64,000 nt of DNA. It comes from an uncultured Duncaniella sp. (GTDB lineage Bacteria > Bacteroidota > Bacteroidia > Bacteroidales > Muribaculaceae). Positions 42,521 through 49,548 of this stretch are shown in pieces; within the stretch, counting starts at the first letter, position 1; every line of letters starts with the position of its first letter. The notes beneath the pieces were generated by a model. That model did not search any database. It saw only the letters and a list, made by a program, of their open reading frames with translations, and had not been told where the DNA came from. The stretch spans positions 1-64,000 of the forward strand of contig CAJUCI010000002.1 in the NCBI GenBank assembly GCA_910584825.1, in the 5' to 3' direction. The position numbers were made by a program, and so were the translations under genes.

Positions 42521-43684
42521 ATGGCACGAGGAAAGCAGACTTGCAAGATACTGAAAGAGATACGTCGGCAAATTGCCGAGACTAACGGAATAGAGTTCGC
42601 CACGTCGGAATGTCGCTACAAAGGTGACTGCCTCGGCACATGCCCCAAATGCGAGGCCGAAGTGCACTACCTTGAGCAGCAGCTCCGCGCCCGCTCCCTC
42701 GCCGGAAAAGCCATTGCACTCGCAGGTATCTCGGCAGGCATGATTCTCATGTCGGGCTGCAGCGGCACTTCGTCCGATAGACATGATGCCAATGAATTGG
42801 AGGGCATGGTCCACCTTATTAATGAGGAGGTGAAAGATACTGTGGAGGAAGGTGAATTGCCTGAGATAGAAGATACGATTGTAATCAAAAAAGGAAAAAT
42901 TGACGATACTGAATATCCTGTTGTTGGAGAAATTATAGACCCGGAACAAGAAGATAAGGTATATGATGCTATTATTGATATTCGGGCGACATTCCCCGGC
43001 GGCGATAAAAAATTGATGGAATGGATTTCTCAACATCTTCAGTATCCTCAAAATGCATATGACGCCCACATTCAAGGTCGTGTCATAGTCCAATTTTTGG
43101 TTAAAAAAGATGGCTCAGTCGGAGATGCCAGAATTATAAGGTCAGTCCACCCTTCATTGGATGAAGAAGCACTTCGTATTATAACGACTTTGCCAAAATT
43201 CCACCACGCCATACTTGATGGTAAAGCGGTTGATTACTGGTTCACAATACCTGTAATATTTAGATTAGAGGATGACTTGAAATGTCATGAAATAGCAAAA
43301 TCTTCTGCTATAATTGCTACGCAGTGTGAAATCAACGATGCTCCAACCACCAACTCTGACGAAAATAAGATAATATACCAAGCCGTTGAGCAAATGCCGG
43401 AGTTTCCGGGTGGACCGGCGGCGATGCTGAAATTCATAGCTGACAATCTCAAATATCCGACAGGAATGACGGATGATTTTCAAGGCATTGTTAGAGTAAA
43501 GTTTTATGTTGACACTTTAGGTCATGTATGCGACCCGCAGATAGTTAGAGGATTGGATTCTGCTCTTGACAGGGAAGTATTGAGAGTTGTCAGGCTATTT
43601 CCTGAGTTTATTCCGGGACAACATGAGGGCAAGAAAGTTAACGTATATATGAATTTACCTATTCGTTTTGACCCTAACCGCTGA
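42521..43684 (+). CDS. Two-domain TonB-C protein with Cys-rich N-terminus and internal lipobox
   Basis: 387 aa. Residues 1-55 form a soluble N-terminal segment with Cys31-x5-Cys37-x3-Cys41-x2-Cys44, a likely Fe-S or zinc site. Residues 59-80 are a hydrophobic segment ending in a lipobox-like LMSGC (Cys80). Two TonB C-terminal domains follow (about 145-245 and 283-387, each with FPGG...YP). It may be a TonB-like energy transducer or a membrane-anchored periplasmic protein. If signal peptidase II cuts at Cys80, the Cys-rich segment would be freed. The next gene is a paralogue with an almost identical first 83 residues. Confidence 0.8.
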   Translation: MARGKQTCKILKEIRRQIAETNGIEFATSECRYKGDCLGTCPKCEAEVHYLEQQLRARSLAGKAIALAGISAGMILMSGCSGTSSDRHDANELEGMVHLINEEVKDTVEEGELPEIEDTIVIKKGKIDDTEYPVVGEIIDPEQEDKVYDAIIDIRATFPGGDKKLMEWISQHLQYPQNAYDAHIQGRVIVQFLVKKDGSVGDARIIRSVHPSLDEEALRIITTLPKFHHAILDGKAVDYWFTIPVIFRLEDDLKCHEIAKSSAIIATQCEINDAPTTNSDENKIIYQAVEQMPEFPGGPAAMLKFIADNLKYPTGMTDDFQGIVRVKFYVDTLGHVCDPQIVRGLDSALDREVLRVVRLFPEFIPGQHEGKKVNVYMNLPIRFDPNR

Positions 43685-43690
43685 TTGACT

Positions 43691-44368
43691 ATGGCACGAG
43701 GGAAGCAGACTTGCAAGATACTGAAAGAGATACGTCGGCAGATTGCCGAGGCTAACGGAATAGAGTTCGCCACTTCGGAATGTCGCTACAAAGGCGACTG
43801 TCTCGGCACATGCCCCAAGTGCGAGGCAGAAGTGCGCTACCTTGAGCAGCAGCTCCGCGCCCGCTCCCTCGCCGGAAGAGCCATTGCCCTCGCCGGTATC
43901 TCGGCGGGTATGATTCTTATGTCGGGTTGCAGCGGCACAACTTCCAAAAACCAATCAACCGAAGATATACATGGCGAGTTTATTGAATCCCCCGAAATGA
44001 TTGAAGGGGTGGAAGATACGGTGGTGGAAGGCGAATTGCCCGCAATATGGCAGGAATATCAGGTTGATGAAAAACCTCAATTTCCGGGCGGAGACGACGC
44101 GATGCGGCAGTTCTTTGACGAATGTTGGCTTAAAGAAAAAGATGCAATCCTCGGCAGTGCCAAGATTGGTTACATCGTGAATTCAAAAGGCAAAATAGAA
44201 AATCCCGAGATAATCGAAGGAGATTCCTTGCTTGGCGAACAGCTCATACGAATAATAAACCAATTTCCTGATTATACTCCCGGCAAGAAGAACGGCACCC
44301 CTGTCGATGTATATAAGACGTTTTCGTTTTCGATGTCTTTACAAGTCGGGGTAGATACAATCAGATAG
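43691..44368 (+). CDS. Single-domain TonB-C protein with the same Cys-rich N-terminus
   Basis: 225 aa from ATG at 43691; the TTG two codons earlier is unlikely. Residues 1-83 match the upstream gene except at positions 21, 49 and 63. The four-Cys motif and the internal LMSGC lipobox are conserved. The rest differs: an acidic linker and one TonB-C-like domain (about 120-225, QFPGGDDAMRQFF). The shared block, including the TGACT before the ATG, shows a recent tandem duplication of the N-terminal module with selection to keep its protein sequence. The function is probably parallel to that of the neighbour. Confidence 0.78.
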   Translation: MARGKQTCKILKEIRRQIAEANGIEFATSECRYKGDCLGTCPKCEAEVRYLEQQLRARSLAGRAIALAGISAGMILMSGCSGTTSKNQSTEDIHGEFIESPEMIEGVEDTVVEGELPAIWQEYQVDEKPQFPGGDDAMRQFFDECWLKEKDAILGSAKIGYIVNSKGKIENPEIIEGDSLLGEQLIRIINQFPDYTPGKKNGTPVDVYKTFSFSMSLQVGVDTIR

Positions 44369-44400
44369 CTATTGCACGAGTAATGTCGCCTTACACGGGA

Positions 44401-44760
44401 CTATATCGACTTTGTTTTTAGCTCGGATAGGATTCCCATTACTTCCGTCTTTAACAACGGGAGATGGTTTATGACAATCGACCAGACCATGTCGTGACTG
44501 ACACTGTCATAACCATGAATCATGTAATTACGAGTATCTACTATTTTTCGCGCTTTGGTAATCGGTATTTCAGGGGTAATCTTCAACAGCCTATTGGTCG
44601 CCTCGCCAATTATAGAAATATTCATTTGAATCGCACGCTGTAGTATCGGTGTGCTGCAATACACGTCAAATCTACGAGGCATGTCGGCAAAATATGATTC
44701 AATCTGCTCAATTGATTCCAATATATCATTAAGATATTTTTCAACTAAATTTTCAGCCAT
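44401..44760 (-). CDS. hepT: HepT-family ribonuclease toxin
   Basis: 119-aa HEPN-domain protein. The RNase motif RX4HXY is present as RNYMIHGY (residues 77-84). It pairs with the nucleotidyltransferase gene upstream on the same strand, overlapping it by 8 bp, in the order antitoxin then toxin. In characterised HepT/MntA pairs the MntA partner adds AMP to the Tyr of this motif and silences the RNase. Here it lies convergent to the TonB-domain operon and next to tRNA-Pro. Confidence 0.9.
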   Translation of the reverse strand: MAENLVEKYLNDILESIEQIESYFADMPRRFDVYCSTPILQRAIQMNISIIGEATNRLLKITPEIPITKARKIVDTRNYMIHGYDSVSHDMVWSIVINHLPLLKTEVMGILSELKTKSI

Positions 44761-45058
44761 AAATCAACTTTCGCGTTTCATCAAGTTCCTGCCTAAAATA
44801 CGGATTACGGACTGCTGTATCCTCAGTAATGTCTACCTTACGCCCAAAAAGCTCTTCGAGCGCGTACTGGAAATCGAAAAAATTATCAGCATAATCGAAC
44901 AGGCCAATCTCGTTCTTATCAAAATCGACACACAAATCCACATCGCTCTTGTCATTAAAGCGATTCGTAAGTATCGAGCCGAAAACCCAAAGTTTACGGA
45001 CATGGAAACGCTTGCATAGCTCGATTATTTTATGAATATTTACCTCAACGATGTGCAT
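44753..45058 (-). CDS. mntA: MntA-like minimal nucleotidyltransferase antitoxin
   Basis: 101-aa minimal nucleotidyltransferase. The signature GSX10DXD is complete: Gly27-Ser28, then Asp39-Val-Asp41. It overlaps hepT by 8 bp and comes first, as in characterised HepT/MntA operons, where it AMPylates the toxin. The local DNA is more AT-rich than neighbouring genes, consistent with horizontal arrival. Confidence 0.9.
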   Translation of the reverse strand: MHIVEVNIHKIIELCKRFHVRKLWVFGSILTNRFNDKSDVDLCVDFDKNEIGLFDYADNFFDFQYALEELFGRKVDITEDTAVRNPYFRQELDETRKLIYG

Positions 45059-45186
45059 ATTGTTCAGTTTTCGTTTTACGTATTAGTTGCAAATATACTA
45101 ATAAAACGCTAATCATCAAACGGTTGTTGCAGATTTTATCCGAATGCTCATAACCCGCCCTGCCCGGCACCGCCGAGGTGGATACG

Positions 45187-45222
45187 AAAAATCGTCTGCA
45201 AGTCGATGACTTGCAGACGATT
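45187..45222 (-). terminator. Terminator of tRNA-Pro
   Basis: Perfect 15-bp stem AATCGTCTGCAAGTC/GACTTGCAGACGATT (45190-45204 and 45208-45222), 3-nt loop, with T4 on the minus strand after it. Confidence 0.9.
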
Positions 45223-45235
45223 GACTCATAATATG

Positions 45236-45308
45236 TCGGGGTGAGAAGACTCGAACTTCCGACCTCCACGTCCCGAACGTGGCGCGCTGCCAACTGTGCT
45301 ACACCCCG
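45236..45308 (-). tRNA. tRNA-Pro (anticodon CGG)
   Basis: A complete cloverleaf reads on the minus strand: acceptor CGGGGTG/CACCCCG plus discriminator A, D-arm, anticodon stem CCACG/CGTGG with loop TTCGGGA (anticodon CGG, 45273-45275), and T-arm with TTCGAGT. The CCA end is not encoded. A strong terminator follows 13 bp later. Confidence 0.95.
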
Positions 45309-45505
45309 ATGGCTTTGAGTTCTTTGCCTTTTTGCGGTCACAAAGGTAACGCTTTTCCAAAGAATTACCAAATTTCATCAGGAAATTTATTCAAAACCAC
45401 CTGTTAAAGAGCTGAGGGGATGTATTCTCAGTCATCCGAATCTCAATGATTAAGAGTTTGAGGCCGCCCGAGACTATACTGACGGCCTCCTACCCCATAA
45501 AGGCA

Positions 45506-46804
45506 TCATTCATAGAATGTCCTGAACGCCTTGACGGTATATGCCTGGTCGAGCGTCGAGCCGGTCTCGCGCACCGAGTGCATGGCCCACAGGGCATTGC
45601 CCATGTCCACGCCACGTATGTCCATCTGCGCGGTCAGAATGTTGCCGAGCGTCGAGCCGCCGGGCACATCGCTATGGTTGACAAATGTCTGACACGGCAC
45701 TCCGGCCTTCTCGCAGATGGCGCGGAACACACCGGCCGAGTCGGCATCGGTCATGTATTTGCATCGGGCGTTAATCTTGATTACAGGTCCGCCGCCCGGC
45801 ACGGGATGGTTGGTCGGGTCATACTTCTCGGCATAGTTGGGATGGAAGGCGTGGGCATTGTCGGCCGACACCATAAACGTATTGGCAATGCTGCGCTCGA
45901 AATCCTCACGTCCACCGCCAAGCGACTCCACGATGCGTCGCAGCATATTGGCAAGCACCGGCGAGGCCGCGCCCTGCTTGGTGCCCGAGCCGGTCTCTTC
46001 ATTGTCAAATATCGCCATCACGCGAGTCTGCGGGCATTTGCCCTTAGCCGTCAGCAGAGCCTCGAGCGCGGCATGCACCATGCTCAGGTCGTCAAGGCGG
46101 CCGGCTGAGATAAACTCGTCATTCATGCCCACAAGTGTGGCAGGGGTAGTGTCGTAGAGCGAGAGGTCGAAATCGAGAATATCCTCCACCTTGCACTGCA
46201 GAGCCTCGGCCACCATCCTCATGAGCAGTCCATCAGCCTCGGCGCGCTCCTTAATTATACCTATTACGGGGAGCATATCCTTTTGGGCCGACAGGCGGTT
46301 GCCCTCGTTGACGGCACGGTTGAAATGGATTGCAAGATGGGGTATCGTGAGCAAAGGGCGGTCAAACTTCACCAGCTCGCGCCTGGGGTTGAGCGGGTCG
46401 TCGCTACGCAGCACCACACGTCCGGCTATCGAGAGCGGGCGGTCAAACCACGTATAAAATATAGGGCCGCCGTACACCTCGACATTCAGCTTGACCACGC
46501 CGCCGTCAGTCACCATCTCGGGGTGAGGCTTGATGCGGAACGTGGGCGAGTCGCTGTGGGCGGCAATGATGCGAAATCCCGCCGACGGCTCGGCATCGGC
46601 CACGTCGACAGCAAACACCGCGCTGTCATTCTTCACCATATAATACTTACCTCCGCGCCTGATGTCCCAGGCATCTTTGGGGTCAAGACGCACATATCCT
46701 GCCGCGTCGAGGCGTTCGGCCACCGTACGGGCCGCATAGAAATTCACAGGGCTTTTGTCAAGAAACTCCATCAGCCCATGTGCTATCGCTTTCACTTCCT
46801 GCAT
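45506..46804 (-). CDS. M18-family aspartyl aminopeptidase
   Basis: 432-aa cytoplasmic zinc aminopeptidase that removes acidic residues from peptide N-termini. The M18 motifs are visible: AAHSDSPTFRIKPHP (first metal His), EVYGG, FDNEETGSGTKQGA (metal Glu pair), MVSADNAHAFHPNY and HSDVPGGSTLG near the C-terminus. Length matches the family. It is a lone gene. The upstream gap to the divergent lipoprotein gene carries a cluster of TGTTACAA motifs that may control one or both genes. Confidence 0.94.
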   Translation of the reverse strand: MQEVKAIAHGLMEFLDKSPVNFYAARTVAERLDAAGYVRLDPKDAWDIRRGGKYYMVKNDSAVFAVDVADAEPSAGFRIIAAHSDSPTFRIKPHPEMVTDGGVVKLNVEVYGGPIFYTWFDRPLSIAGRVVLRSDDPLNPRRELVKFDRPLLTIPHLAIHFNRAVNEGNRLSAQKDMLPVIGIIKERAEADGLLMRMVAEALQCKVEDILDFDLSLYDTTPATLVGMNDEFISAGRLDDLSMVHAALEALLTAKGKCPQTRVMAIFDNEETGSGTKQGAASPVLANMLRRIVESLGGGREDFERSIANTFMVSADNAHAFHPNYAEKYDPTNHPVPGGGPVIKINARCKYMTDADSAGVFRAICEKAGVPCQTFVNHSDVPGGSTLGNILTAQMDIRGVDMGNALWAMHSVRETGSTLDQAYTVKAFRTFYE

Positions 46805-46923
46805 ATTATCTAAATTTTTATGTCGGCCGAGGCCAACAGCCCCCGCCTGAATGTTTATGTTACAAATCTAAGCAAAATCCATCAATCACACAACACATAT
46901 TGTAACAATTCCATTAACTATTA

Positions 46924-46947
46924 TGTTACAAACTGCATCCTGTAACA
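46924..46947. promoter_or_regulatory. Inverted pair TGTTACA-N10-TGTAACA
   Basis: Perfect 7-bp inverted repeat (46924-46930 and 46941-46947) within a cluster of like octamers. The symmetry and repetition fit the operator of a dimeric regulator; which one is not known. Confidence 0.5.
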
Positions 46948-47085
46948 ATTTTGTAATATTTACATTAAGACTATTATAACCTACATATCAATAAATTACA
47001 AAATAAATTTCAAAAATTTCAATTTTCATTTGTTACAATGCTCTCAAAAAATTTCTCCATCATCACACACCTCACTACCTTTGCA

Positions 47086-47093
47086 ATGTCAAA
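47086..47093 (+). promoter_or_regulatory. Probable -7 box of the 47169 lipoprotein gene
   Basis: TACCTTTG, 75 bp upstream of the ATG. No TTG at the expected distance. Confidence 0.45.
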
Positions 47094-47168
47094 CGACAAC
47101 AATCACAGTTCTAATCACTCTCTTGTAAATAAAAAACTTTTTTCTGCAACAACAAAAACAGTATTGCA

Positions 47169-47948
47169 ATGAAGACATCACATTTCATTTTCGCCGCCTC
47201 TCTCTTTATCGGTTCAACCCTCGCATCTTGCAGCAGCCGCGTCTATGACCACACCGTTGCGTACACTCCGGCAGAAAAAGACTCTCACACCGACATACAA
47301 ATCACAGCACCCGCCGAGGATAAGGCTCCCGAATACACATGGGTACGCCTCACCACTCCCGGCTGCGACTACTCGATACTCACCGACGACCTCGTAGCGT
47401 CGGCACTCCGCGGCAAGGCCGCATCCTATCCCGTCATCATCGAAGAGGCTGCCGAGGCCCGCGGACTCTACCGCCTCGTCAACCCGATGAAGGCCTTCCT
47501 CCCCTCTGACGACAATGACACCGAATACAATCTCATCATCGATGCCACCGACCCCGACCACGTGACCATCGCCAAGCAGAATCTCGGTGTAGACCTCGGC
47601 CAAGGCTCAATCTCAATCGAGAGCCTCGCGTCACACTACGCCTCGCAGGGCGACCCCCGCATACTCATCGAGGATGCAGGATATTACGGCAAACTGTCAA
47701 ATGGTGAGATAACCTTCCCTGCCGCCGCAAGTTTCTATCTCTGGGCCGACGGACGCCACGAATCGGCCAACCTCTCGGGAGCCTTACGTATCGTACTCCC
47801 CGAACACGTAGCCGCAGTAGAGTCAACCATCTCAAAGGCTGACTACAACCTGGGCACCGAATACATCGCACACTCGGGCCGTCCCGTCAGCATCCCCTCA
47901 TCGGTCATGACAGCCGGCATCGACATAGACTCATATGCAAGCCGCTAA
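47169..47948 (+). CDS. Lipoprotein of unknown function
   Basis: 259 aa. Signal peptide with lipobox LASC (Cys21). The mature part resembles Bacteroidales lipoproteins that carry the pattern GLYRLVNPM, YNLIIDATDPDHVTI, and ISIESLA...GYYGKLSNGEITFPAAA, a beta-sandwich-like arrangement. I cannot assign a function. It is a single gene followed by the small-RNA candidate. Confidence 0.72.
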   Translation: MKTSHFIFAASLFIGSTLASCSSRVYDHTVAYTPAEKDSHTDIQITAPAEDKAPEYTWVRLTTPGCDYSILTDDLVASALRGKAASYPVIIEEAAEARGLYRLVNPMKAFLPSDDNDTEYNLIIDATDPDHVTIAKQNLGVDLGQGSISIESLASHYASQGDPRILIEDAGYYGKLSNGEITFPAAASFYLWADGRHESANLSGALRIVLPEHVAAVESTISKADYNLGTEYIAHSGRPVSIPSSVMTAGIDIDSYASR

Positions 47949-48069
47949 GAGTAGGCAATACTCTGAAAAAACACATTTACAACAAATGATGTAGGCAGAC
48001 ATATGCAGAGAATCGGTATAATACAAACCAAAAATACCGCTTTTATGAACATTTTTCCCTAAAATAGCA

Positions 48070-48099
48070 TTGGGATTCAAAAAAATATGTCTAACTTTG
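48070..48099 (+). promoter_or_regulatory. Orphan promoter driving a small-RNA candidate
   Basis: TTG (48070-48072), exactly 19 nt, TAACTTTG (48092-48099). There is no protein gene on the plus strand after it until the gltX region. Confidence 0.8.
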
Positions 48100-48104
48100 C
48101 ATCC

Positions 48105-48196
48105 ATAAATCATCCCCATCCCCAATTCACTTTATTCCAACCCATTTAAGTGAATATCAGTCGGGCCGTTCGTGAGAACAGCCCGACTTAATTTTT
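48105..48196 (+). ncRNA. Candidate small RNA of about 90 nt
   Basis: Start inferred 5-6 nt after the -7 box. Two hairpins are visible: TTCACTT/AAGTGAA (48126-48132 and 48148-48154), and a terminator stem GTCGGGC/GCCCGAC (48160-48166 and 48181-48187) extended inside by GTTC/GAAC with a GTGA tetraloop. A T-rich tail follows (48188-48196). No ORF of useful size. It could be a regulatory RNA; I do not recognise the family. Confidence 0.6.
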
Positions 48197-48252
48197 GGTA
48201 AGGCCGCCGAGAATCGGCAGCCTGAACACTGTATGAGATTTATCGTTTTACG

Positions 48253-48798
48253 TCACACAATCTTGACATTCATCAGCTCGCGGTCAGCGTGCGTGATGAC
48301 GAGGCGCGACTTCGGCGACAGGCTCACCGCGTCGATGTCGAGAGGAAGCATTATGAGGTCGCCCATCCTGAGCGTCGTGTTCACGCTCACTTGGCTCACC
48401 GCACTGTTGACCTCCACGGCATCAGGCATCCTCACCTCGACCGTCTCACCATTGACCGCTACCGATGTGACTCCCAAGCACTCATCGGGAGCAAGCCACT
48501 CACCGTGGGTGATGGAGCTGTCGAGACCCGACAGCACTCCGGCGGCCATCGCCGAGGCATCGGCAGGCATGATTCTGACCGCGAGGGCGAGATTGTCGTA
48601 ATAACGCGGGGCAAACTTCACGCTCACGCTCTTGCCGAGACGGTTGACGTGGACTGCCACATAGAGCCGAGCCACCCATTGGCCGGCAAAGTCGGGATAA
48701 AACAACGGTCGGCCCGGCAACAGCAGGGCCGAATCGGGGTGAAAGTCCACGTCAAAGCGTGAGCCGTCACCTCCATCCTTCAGGCGGATTATCTTCAT
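48253..48798 (-). CDS. Fumarylacetoacetate hydrolase-like protein, Rex partner
   Basis: 181 aa. Weak resemblance to the FAH fold seen in Bacteroidetes genomes: DFHPDSALLLPGRPLFYPDFAG at the N-terminus and a C-terminal LVITHADRELMNVKIV. The family assignment is tentative. Its ATG overlaps the stop of rex by 4 bp, so the two are co-translated, suggesting a link to redox control, but the reaction is not clear. Confidence 0.55.
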   Translation of the reverse strand: MKIIRLKDGGDGSRFDVDFHPDSALLLPGRPLFYPDFAGQWVARLYVAVHVNRLGKSVSVKFAPRYYDNLALAVRIMPADASAMAAGVLSGLDSSITHGEWLAPDECLGVTSVAVNGETVEVRMPDAVEVNSAVSQVSVNTTLRMGDLIMLPLDIDAVSLSPKSRLVITHADRELMNVKIV

Positions 48799-49433
48799 CG
48801 CTGCTCCATACGGTTATACATCACGGCCAGATGAGCGTAGATTGACGTGTTCTGAATCGTGATTTCGGGTGAAGTCTTGATATGGAAAGGTGTGAAATTC
48901 CACAACGCTTTGATGCCGGCGTCGACACACATGTCGGCCACCTCGGCCACCTTCTCTACAGGCACGGCGATTATCGCAATCTCTGCCCCGAGGGCGGCGC
49001 GGCGTTCCTTCAGCTCCGAGATGTCATAGACGGGTATGCCACCAATCTCGGTACCCACGACGTCGGGGTTCACATCAAAGCCGGCCACGATGTCCAGACC
49101 GTAGCGCGAAAGACCCGAGTCGGCCATGAGCGCGCGGCCGAGACTGCCCACGCCCATCATCACGGCATAGTGGCACTGATGGAATCCGAGGAAGTCATTC
49201 AGCCCGCTCTCAAGCTCGGCCACCTCATACCCGATGCGCGTCTTGCCCTTGATGTTCAGGTAAGACAAGTCCTTGGCTATCTGCGATGCATCGACGTTGA
49301 GCTGGTTGGAAATCGCAGTCGACGACACGTACTCCACGCCTTGCGCGCGCAGGCGTTGCACACAGGCCAGATACCACGGCAGGCGGCGTATGGCCGGTTC
49401 GGGGACGAAGGGGTGCTGATGAAGTGATTCCAT
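48795..49433 (-). CDS. rex: Redox-sensing transcriptional repressor Rex
   Basis: 212 aa, the standard Rex length. It has an N-terminal winged helix (about 1-80, SSTAISNQLNVDASQIAKDLSYLN) and a C-terminal Rossmann domain that binds NADH or NAD+ (GVGSLGRAL, then GFDVNP). The C-terminal helix that swaps between subunits is present. Rex represses fermentation and respiration genes when NAD+ is high. A -7 box (49442-49449) lies just upstream of its ATG, giving a very short leader. I found no clear TTGTGAA-type Rex operator in the window. Confidence 0.94.
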   Translation of the reverse strand: MESLHQHPFVPEPAIRRLPWYLACVQRLRAQGVEYVSSTAISNQLNVDASQIAKDLSYLNIKGKTRIGYEVAELESGLNDFLGFHQCHYAVMMGVGSLGRALMADSGLSRYGLDIVAGFDVNPDVVGTEIGGIPVYDISELKERRAALGAEIAIIAVPVEKVAEVADMCVDAGIKALWNFTPFHIKTSPEITIQNTSIYAHLAVMYNRMEQR

Positions 49434-49441
49434 TCTGAGAG

Positions 49442-49449
49442 CAAAAGTA
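49442..49449 (-). promoter_or_regulatory. Probable -7 box of rex
   Basis: TACTTTTG on the minus strand, 8 bp upstream of the ATG, implying a nearly leaderless mRNA. The -33 element is not clear. Confidence 0.45.
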
Positions 49450-49503
49450 CGAATTTTCGCGAAAAAATTAAAGCGACATCACACTTATGCCATGATTTTT
49501 CGC

Positions 49504-49511
49504 TAATTTTG
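49504..49511 (+). promoter_or_regulatory. Probable -7 box of gltX
   Basis: TAATTTTG, 37 bp upstream of the ATG of gltX. Confidence 0.45.
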
Positions 49512-49548
49512 TTGCTAAATCATAACCGTTCAACTTCCGATAAAAGCA

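Larger units (their letters stand above)
46805..47168. other. Divergent intergenic region with TGTTACAA sites
   Basis: 364 bp between the aminopeptidase (minus) and a lipoprotein (plus). Five octamers TGTTACAA/TTGTAACA or near copies occur at 46858-46865, 46900-46907, 46924-46931, 46941-46948 and 47031-47038. A rightward -7 box follows at 47086-47093. No ORF. Confidence 0.6.
47949..48252. other. 304-bp intergenic region containing a small-RNA candidate
   Basis: Between the lipoprotein (plus) and the 48253-48798 gene (minus). It holds a complete promoter (48070-48099) and, about 60 bp later, a terminator; these are described in the next entries. The remainder is AT-rich without an ORF. Confidence 0.6.

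Noticed and set aside
45045..45371. 108-codon frame on the minus strand
   Set aside because: It covers tRNA-Pro and its terminator and cannot be a protein gene.
49434..49548. Rex operator upstream of rex or gltX
   Set aside because: I looked for TTGTGAA-N4-TTCACAA-like palindromes and saw none. TTTTCGCGAAAA near 49455 is a short palindrome but does not match.
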